This document shows positions 60,007 to 64,000 of a stretch of DNA of 64,000 nt, one piece after another. The stretch's first letter is position 1, and the number at the start of each line of letters is the position of its first letter. The notes under the pieces are model-generated. The model was given only the letters and a program-made list of their open reading frames with translations, was not told the DNA's origin and made no database searches. The translations under genes and the position numbers were made by a program. The stretch comes from Micromonospora thermarum (GTDB taxonomy: Bacteria; Actinomycetota; Actinomycetes; Mycobacteriales; Micromonosporaceae): positions 1 to 64,000 of the forward strand of contig NZ_JAATEO010000021.1 of NCBI RefSeq assembly GCF_012034245.1, given 5' to 3'.

Positions 60007-60756
60007 ATGACTGCGCCCGGCCCCCGTACGCTCCACCGGCCGTCCTGCCTGTCCTGGCGTGAGCGACGGCTGCACCCGGACGACGCCCGGGGTCTGCGGC
60101 TGACCCTGGCCGTGGCGGCCGCGTTCCTGGTGGTGGTGCCGTTCACGCTGCTCGCCCTGCTGGTGCTGTCGTCCTGGTCACCGCTGCGCCGGCTGGACCT
60201 CGCGGTGACCGAGACGCTCGTCGGCCACGGCCACGACCACCCGAGCTGGACCGGGGCGTTGTCGGTCTGGACCACCGTCTTCGGGCCGATGCCGCTGCGG
60301 GTGGGCGCCCTGGTGCTCGTGCTCTGGCTGCTCCGGCGCGGGCTCCGGCAGTTGGCGCTGTGGGTCGCCACCACCATGACGGTCGGCGGGCTGCTGGGGC
60401 CGCTGCTCAAGCTGCTCGTCGGGCGACCCCGGCCGGACCTTCCGGAGCCGCTGGCGCAGGCGGTCGGGCTGGCGTTCCCGTCCGGGCACGCGCTGAACGC
60501 CGCGCTGGCCGCCGGGGTGCTGCTGGTGGTCTTCCTGCCCGCGGCGGGCCGGCCCGGCGGGCGGTACGCGGTGTGCGCCGCCGCGCTGGTGCTCGCCGGG
60601 GTGACCGGGTTCAGCCGGGTGGCGCTCGGGGTGCACTGGGCCAGCGACGTGGTGGCCGGCTGGCTGCTGGGCGCCGCCGTGGTGACCGCGACCGCCGCCG
60701 CCTTCACCGTCTGGCGGGCCGTCCCGCCGACCGTCGCGCGGCCGTCGGCACGCTGA
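60007..60756 (+). CDS. PAP2-family membrane phosphatase
   Basis: A 249-aa inner-membrane protein with six helices. The three phosphatase motifs are KLLVGRPRP, PSGHALN and SRVALGVHWASDV, so all catalytic His and Arg residues are present. Likely substrates are undecaprenyl pyrophosphate or phosphatidic-type lipids. The frame is open upstream, but ATG 60007 follows the mycP stop by 62 bp and starts a sensible cytosolic leader. The hairpin before marP ends the transcript. Confidence 0.88.
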   Translation: MTAPGPRTLHRPSCLSWRERRLHPDDARGLRLTLAVAAAFLVVVPFTLLALLVLSSWSPLRRLDLAVTETLVGHGHDHPSWTGALSVWTTVFGPMPLRVGALVLVLWLLRRGLRQLALWVATTMTVGGLLGPLLKLLVGRPRPDLPEPLAQAVGLAFPSGHALNAALAAGVLLVVFLPAAGRPGGRYAVCAAALVLAGVTGFSRVALGVHWASDVVAGWLLGAAVVTATAAAFTVWRAVPPTVARPSAR

Positions 60757-60767
60757 CCGGCTGCCCC

Positions 60768-60798
60768 GCGTCGACGGTCACCGCCGGGACGTCGACGC
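60768..60798. terminator. Bidirectional hairpin between PAP2 and marP genes
   Basis: GCGTCGACG and CGTCGACGC are perfect 9-bp arms around a 13-base loop, in the 46-bp gap between convergent stops. It can serve either strand. Confidence 0.55.
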
Positions 60799-60802
60799 CG
60801 CT

Positions 60803-61981
60803 CTAGGTGCAGTCGCCGGTGGCGACACCACGGGTGCGCTCGGCGCCGGCCAGGGCGACCGGGCGGGCCTCGGCCGCGGTCACCGCGAAGCCGGTGTTCG
60901 GGTCGTCGGCCGCCGCCGCGAAGATCACCCCGAGCACCAGGCCGTTCGAGGAGACCAGTGGGCCGCCCGAGTTGCCGCTCTGCACCAGCGCCCGGATCGT
61001 GTAGATCTCCCGGGTCACGTTCCCGGCGGAGTAGATGTCCGGACCGGTGATCTCGTCGACGTCCCGGATCCGGGCGGACTGCGCGTTGTACGGGCCGTCG
61101 AGCGGGAAGCCCAGCACGATCGCGTCCGCGCCGCTGCCCGCGTTGCCCGCGGCGAAGCGCATGGACGGGCCGGGCAGCCCCGGGGCGTACAGCACGGCCA
61201 GGTCCCGGTCCGGGTCGTACACGACCACCCGGGCGTCGTACCGGTCGCCGTTGAGTTCCACGACGGTGGAGCGGGTGCCCGCCACCACGTGCGCGTTGGT
61301 CATCACCCGGTCGTCGGCGTACACGAAGCCGGAGCCCTCGATCCGGCGGGAGCAGCTCGGCGCGGAGCCGAGGACCTTGACCACCGACCGCTGGCTGTTG
61401 GCCACCACCTGGGAACCGGCGAGCGCCGGGTCGGGCGGGGCGACCTGCCGGGCGCGGGTCGGCGCCAGGTCGCCGAAGACGTCGGGGAAGCCGTTGGTGT
61501 CGACGGTGTCCCGCAGCGCGGTGGAGAGTTCCTGCGCCTGGTCGGGCAGGACCCGGTCCACCACGGTGAGCAGCGCGCTGTTGCGGATCGAGGAGGCCAG
61601 CCAGGGCAGCGACGAGGAACCCAGCGGCACCGCGACCAGCCAGGCGACGAGGAGAACGGCGAACAGCGAGACGAACGCCCCGCCGATGTCGTCGGCCTGC
61701 CGTCCGACGTCGCTGGTGATCGTGCGGCGCAGGTGGGAACCGAGCCAGCCGGCGAGGGCCTGGCCCACCACCGCCAGCCCGAACACCGCGACCAGGGAGA
61801 TCAGCACCCGGGTGCCGCTGTCGACGAACTGCTGCGCGAGCAAGGGCCCGAGCTGGAGCCCGACCAGCGCGCCCAGGAAGAAGCCGGAGAACGACAGCAC
61901 CCCGATGACGAAGCCCTGGCGATATCCGCTGATCGCGAACACGAGCATGAGCAGCAGCAGTACGAGATCCACGGCGGACAC
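60803..61981 (-). CDS. marP: MarP-like membrane serine protease (CvpA plus trypsin-like)
   Basis: A 392-aa protein. The N-terminal CvpA/colicin-V-production-type domain has four helices (AVDLVLLLLMLVFAISGYRQG to about residue 150). The periplasmic chymotrypsin-fold domain has His in TNAHVVAG, Asp in DRDLAVLYA and Ser in QSGNSGGPL. Cys residues flank it (SAPSCSRRI and the C-terminal GDCT), matching the disulfide of mycobacterial MarP, which protects against acid and oxidative stress. The GTG at 61981 opens the family N-terminus; its ribosome-binding site is weak. Order nth-tlpA-nudix-marP is conserved with M. tuberculosis. Confidence 0.9.
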   Translation of the reverse strand: MSAVDLVLLLLMLVFAISGYRQGFVIGVLSFSGFFLGALVGLQLGPLLAQQFVDSGTRVLISLVAVFGLAVVGQALAGWLGSHLRRTITSDVGRQADDIGGAFVSLFAVLLVAWLVAVPLGSSSLPWLASSIRNSALLTVVDRVLPDQAQELSTALRDTVDTNGFPDVFGDLAPTRARQVAPPDPALAGSQVVANSQRSVVKVLGSAPSCSRRIEGSGFVYADDRVMTNAHVVAGTRSTVVELNGDRYDARVVVYDPDRDLAVLYAPGLPGPSMRFAAGNAGSGADAIVLGFPLDGPYNAQSARIRDVDEITGPDIYSAGNVTREIYTIRALVQSGNSGGPLVSSNGLVLGVIFAAAADDPNTGFAVTAAEARPVALAGAERTRGVATGDCT

Positions 61982-62045
61982 GCCGTCAAGCGTACGGGCA
62001 CCGGGCCCGCGGGATGACCATCGCTGGCGGAAGGTGACCGTCGAG

Positions 62046-62738
62046 TCAGCGCAGGGCGGTCTCGTCCACCTCGTCGCTGCCGGCGGACGGTGCCGGGCTG
62101 GCCCCCGTCGGCGGGAGTTCCACGACGCGTCCCCGGTGCCACGGGCGGGCCCAGCCGCCCATGTCCAGCAGGGTCGACAGCACACCGGCGGTGAAGCCCC
62201 AGACCAGCATCCCGCGTACCGAGAACGCCGGGCCGATCCAGCCGCTCGGGTGGCGTACCCGCATCCGGTTCTCCGGGTCCACCAGTTCGGCGACCGGCAG
62301 CCGGGCGACGTGGGCGACCTCGGCCGGCTCCCGGGGGTGCACCGGGTGCGGGGCGTGCCACCAGGCGAGTACCGGGGTCACCACGAAGTCGCTCACCGGG
62401 ATCCACAGCTTCGGCAGCTCGGCGAGCACCGTCACGCTGGCCGGGTCGAGGCCGACCTCCTCGTTGGCCTCGCGGAGTGCCGTCGCCGACGCGTCCGCGT
62501 CCTCCGGATCGGCCGCCCCGCCGGGGAAGGCCGGCTGGCCGGCGTGGTTGCGCAGGGTGGCGGCGCGCTGGAGGATCAGCACGTCCGGGCCGGCGCCGGC
62601 CGCCTCGCCGAGCAACACCAGCACGGCGCTCTCCCGCCCGCCGCTCTCCGGGGTGGCGAGCCGGGTGAAGTCCTCGGTGCGCGCGCTGCCGAGCCGCGCC
62701 AGCAGCGGGTCGAGCCAGGGCGGCGGCTGACGGGTCAC
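62046..62738 (-). CDS. Nudix hydrolase, CoA pyrophosphatase (NudL) type
   Basis: A 230-aa protein. The CoAse signature is seen in LRNHAGQPAFPGGAADPED(x7)TALREANEEVGL (about 64-98), the Nudix box with Asp at the first acidic position as in NudL-type enzymes. Such enzymes hydrolyse CoA and its derivatives. A 60-residue C-terminal extension is Pro/Arg-rich. GAGG lies 8 nt before the GTG. It is in the nth-tlpA-nudix-marP unit. Confidence 0.88.
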   Translation of the reverse strand: MTRQPPPWLDPLLARLGSARTEDFTRLATPESGGRESAVLVLLGEAAGAGPDVLILQRAATLRNHAGQPAFPGGAADPEDADASATALREANEEVGLDPASVTVLAELPKLWIPVSDFVVTPVLAWWHAPHPVHPREPAEVAHVARLPVAELVDPENRMRVRHPSGWIGPAFSVRGMLVWGFTAGVLSTLLDMGGWARPWHRGRVVELPPTGASPAPSAGSDEVDETALR

Positions 62739-62750
62739 GCCGGCACCTCA

Positions 62751-62833
62751 CACGCCGGCACGGCGGCCCCGCAGCACGCCGGCACGGCGGACGCCGCCCC
62801 GCAGCACGGCGGCACGGCGGACGCCGCCCCGCA
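62751..62833. repeat. Tandem 24-30-bp repeat between tlpA and nudix genes
   Basis: Three head-to-tail copies of CACGCCGGCACGGCGG(ACGCCG)CCCCGCAG: the first is 24 bp (lacks ACGCCG), the second 30 bp, the third about 29 bp with one changed base. It is entirely intergenic, between the TlpA-like gene stop and the Nudix start on the minus strand. Likely slippage-prone. Confidence 0.75.
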
Positions 62834-62850
62834 CCCCGGCCCTGATCCGC

Positions 62851-63468
62851 TCACGCCGGCACCGCCACGTCCAGGTGCTCGCGAACGAGGGCGGTGAGGC
62901 GGGCGTCGTCGAGCGCCCCGCTGGCGTCGACGTGCCGGATCCGGCCGCCGCCGTCGACGAGGACGGTCAGCGGGATCGCGTTGCGGCCCAGCGCCCGTTG
63001 CAGCGCCTCGCCCTGGTCGACCAGGGTCGGGAACCGGACCCCGAAGTCCTCGCCGATGGACTGCGCGCCGCCGCGCGTGTCCCGCGTGTTGACCCCGAGG
63101 ACCGTCAACCGGCCGTCGGCCCGCTCGCTGAGGCGTTGGAACGCGGGAAGCTCCTTGCGGCAGGGCGCGCACCAGGAGGCCCAGAGGTTGATCACCACGG
63201 GCCCTCGGACGTCCCGCAACGCGACCGGCGCGCCACCGGTGAAGCAGGTCAGCGTCAGCTCGGGCAGCGGCGTACCCCCGTCGGTCGGGACGGGGGTCGC
63301 GGTGCCGGACGGCGCCGGCGCGGCGGTCAGCTCGGCGCAGTCCGCGAACGGGGACGGCCGGCTCTGCGCCGCGCGGTCCCGCGTGGTGGGGGCGCCCTCC
63401 TCGCCGCCAGCGGTGCAGCCGGCGAGCAGCAGCACGGGGACCAGCAGGGCGGCCAGCCGCGTCCTCAC
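62851..63468 (-). CDS. TlpA/ResA-like thioredoxin-fold lipoprotein
   Basis: A 205-aa extracytoplasmic thiol-disulfide protein. Lipobox LLAG-C at about residues 15-19. The redox motif is SWCAPC (about 104-109) after VVINLWA, then the cis-Pro loop NAIPLTVLVD. It probably keeps envelope proteins reduced or helps cytochrome maturation; in this block it may act on the disulfide of MarP (inference). GTG at 63468 overlaps the nth stop as GTGA and has GGAGG 4 nt upstream. Confidence 0.92.
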   Translation of the reverse strand: MRTRLAALLVPVLLLAGCTAGGEEGAPTTRDRAAQSRPSPFADCAELTAAPAPSGTATPVPTDGGTPLPELTLTCFTGGAPVALRDVRGPVVINLWASWCAPCRKELPAFQRLSERADGRLTVLGVNTRDTRGGAQSIGEDFGVRFPTLVDQGEALQRALGRNAIPLTVLVDGGGRIRHVDASGALDDARLTALVREHLDVAVPA

Positions 63469-64000
63469 GGCGCCTCCGCGACGACGGCCTGGACGGGGAC
63501 CAGCTCCGGGTCCACCCCGGCGGCCGCCGCCAGGTCCCGGGCGCGGGGCCCCTTGAGCAGCTTGGCGGCCGCTGCCGGCTCGGTCGGACCGGTGCCGTAC
63601 GAGGGGCAGAGCTTCGCGAGGGTGCACGCACCGCAGGCGGGCTTCCGCGCGTGGCAGACCCGCCGCCCGTGGAAGATCACGCGGTGCGACAGCATGGTCC
63701 AGTCCCGCTTGGGGAACAGCGCGCCGACCGCGTGCTCGATCTTGACCGGGTCGGTCTCGGTGGTCAGCCGCCACCGGTGCACGAGCCGCTGGAAGTGGGT
63801 GTCGACGGTGATCCCCGGCACACCGAAGGCGTTGCCGAGGATGACGTTGGCCGTCTTGCGGCCGATCCCCGGCAGGGTCACCAGGTCGGCGAGCTTGCCG
63901 GGCACCCGGCCGTCGTACCGCTCGACCAGCGCCTGGCCCAGCTTGATCAGGGAGTCGGTCTTGTTGCGGTAGAAGCCGGTGGGCCGGATCAGCTCCTCCA
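63465..64000 (-). CDS. nth: Endonuclease III (partial, 5' end outside window)
   Basis: DNA glycosylase/AP lyase removing oxidised pyrimidines. The visible part runs from EELIRPTGFYRNKT to the C-terminus. It has the helix-hairpin-helix LPGIGRKTANVIL with the catalytic Lys, the catalytic Asp in VDTHFQRL, and the [4Fe-4S] ligands C-x6-C-x2-C-x5-C (CHARKPACGACTLAKLC). The C-terminal extension of about 45 residues is Ala-rich. First gene of the nth-tlpA-nudix-marP unit. Confidence 0.95.
   Translation of the reverse strand, partial: EELIRPTGFYRNKTDSLIKLGQALVERYDGRVPGKLADLVTLPGIGRKTANVILGNAFGVPGITVDTHFQRLVHRWRLTTETDPVKIEHAVGALFPKRDWTMLSHRVIFHGRRVCHARKPACGACTLAKLCPSYGTGPTEPAAAAKLLKGPRARDLAAAAGVDPELVPVQAVVAEAP

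Noticed and set aside
1..64000. CRISPR arrays, rRNA, tRNA and insertion sequences
   Set aside because: No regular spaced repeats, no tRNA T-loop patterns in gaps, no rRNA sequence and no transposase motifs were noticed; tRNAscan or ISfinder would be decisive.

Overview
The window is a high-GC chromosomal segment of an actinomycete. Codon third positions are almost all G or C, and GTG starts and 4-bp GTGA/ATGA stop-start overlaps are common. Lsr2, MarP, a mycosin with EccC/EccD, and the gene order all fit, and short palindromic repeats of a kind I associate with Micromonospora point to the Micromonosporaceae. From memory of Mycobacterium tuberculosis, the backbone matches two blocks there: clpC-lsr2-lysS-coaX-panD-panC-DUF2520-folK-folB-folP-folE-ftsH-hpt-tilS-zincin-dac-ppa (about Rv3596c-Rv3628) and marP-Nudix-TlpA-nth (about Rv3671c-Rv3674c).

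Layout. 0.6-5.6 kb: clpC, lsr2 and lysS on the minus strand. 5.7-14.5 kb: cofactor genes (coaX, nadC, nadB, panD, panC and a DUF2520 protein), interleaved with a methyltransferase, a membrane PLD-like protein and a septum-formation-type lipoprotein. 14.7-20 kb: a secreted beta-propeller phytase, a MidA/NDUFAF7-type methyltransferase translationally coupled to an orphan NuoD-like protein, and a repeat-rich membrane protein. 20.2-23.9 kb: an osmoprotectant (glycine betaine/choline) ABC transporter whose binding protein looks circularly permuted. 24-28.6 kb: hypothetical membrane proteins and the folate genes folP-folB-folK. 28.6-41.5 kb: a block mainly on the plus strand, lying between folP and folE. 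It encodes a reduced Gram-positive type IV secretion-like apparatus (VirB2-, VirB3/PrgI-, VirB4-, VirB6-, VirB8-like proteins and a transglycosylase-LytM hydrolase) plus an FtsK/EccC-like ATPase with altered P-loops. 41.5-45.2 kb: ftsH and folE in one uninterrupted frame, then hpt. 45.3-50.3 kb: a GlxA-type regulator, a broken gamma-glutamyltransferase gene, tilS and a zincin protease. 50.3-60 kb: a D-Ala-D-Ala carboxypeptidase, inorganic pyrophosphatase, and a partial type VII secretion locus (eccD, eccC, mycP) without EccB, EccE or Esx genes. 60-64 kb: PAP2, MarP, Nudix, TlpA and nth (nth is cut by the window end).

The genes fall into housekeeping tasks (proteostasis by ClpC/FtsH; CoA, NAD and folate synthesis; tRNA charging and modification; envelope redox and proteolysis) and two envelope-spanning transport machines. 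The most interesting items are the relaxase-less T4SS-like cluster with its degenerate FtsK-like partner, the MidA-NuoD pair with a palindromic repeat inserted in frame in midA, the permuted binding protein, the ftsH-folE readthrough, and the decayed ggt. No tRNA, rRNA, CRISPR array, insertion sequence or integrase was seen.
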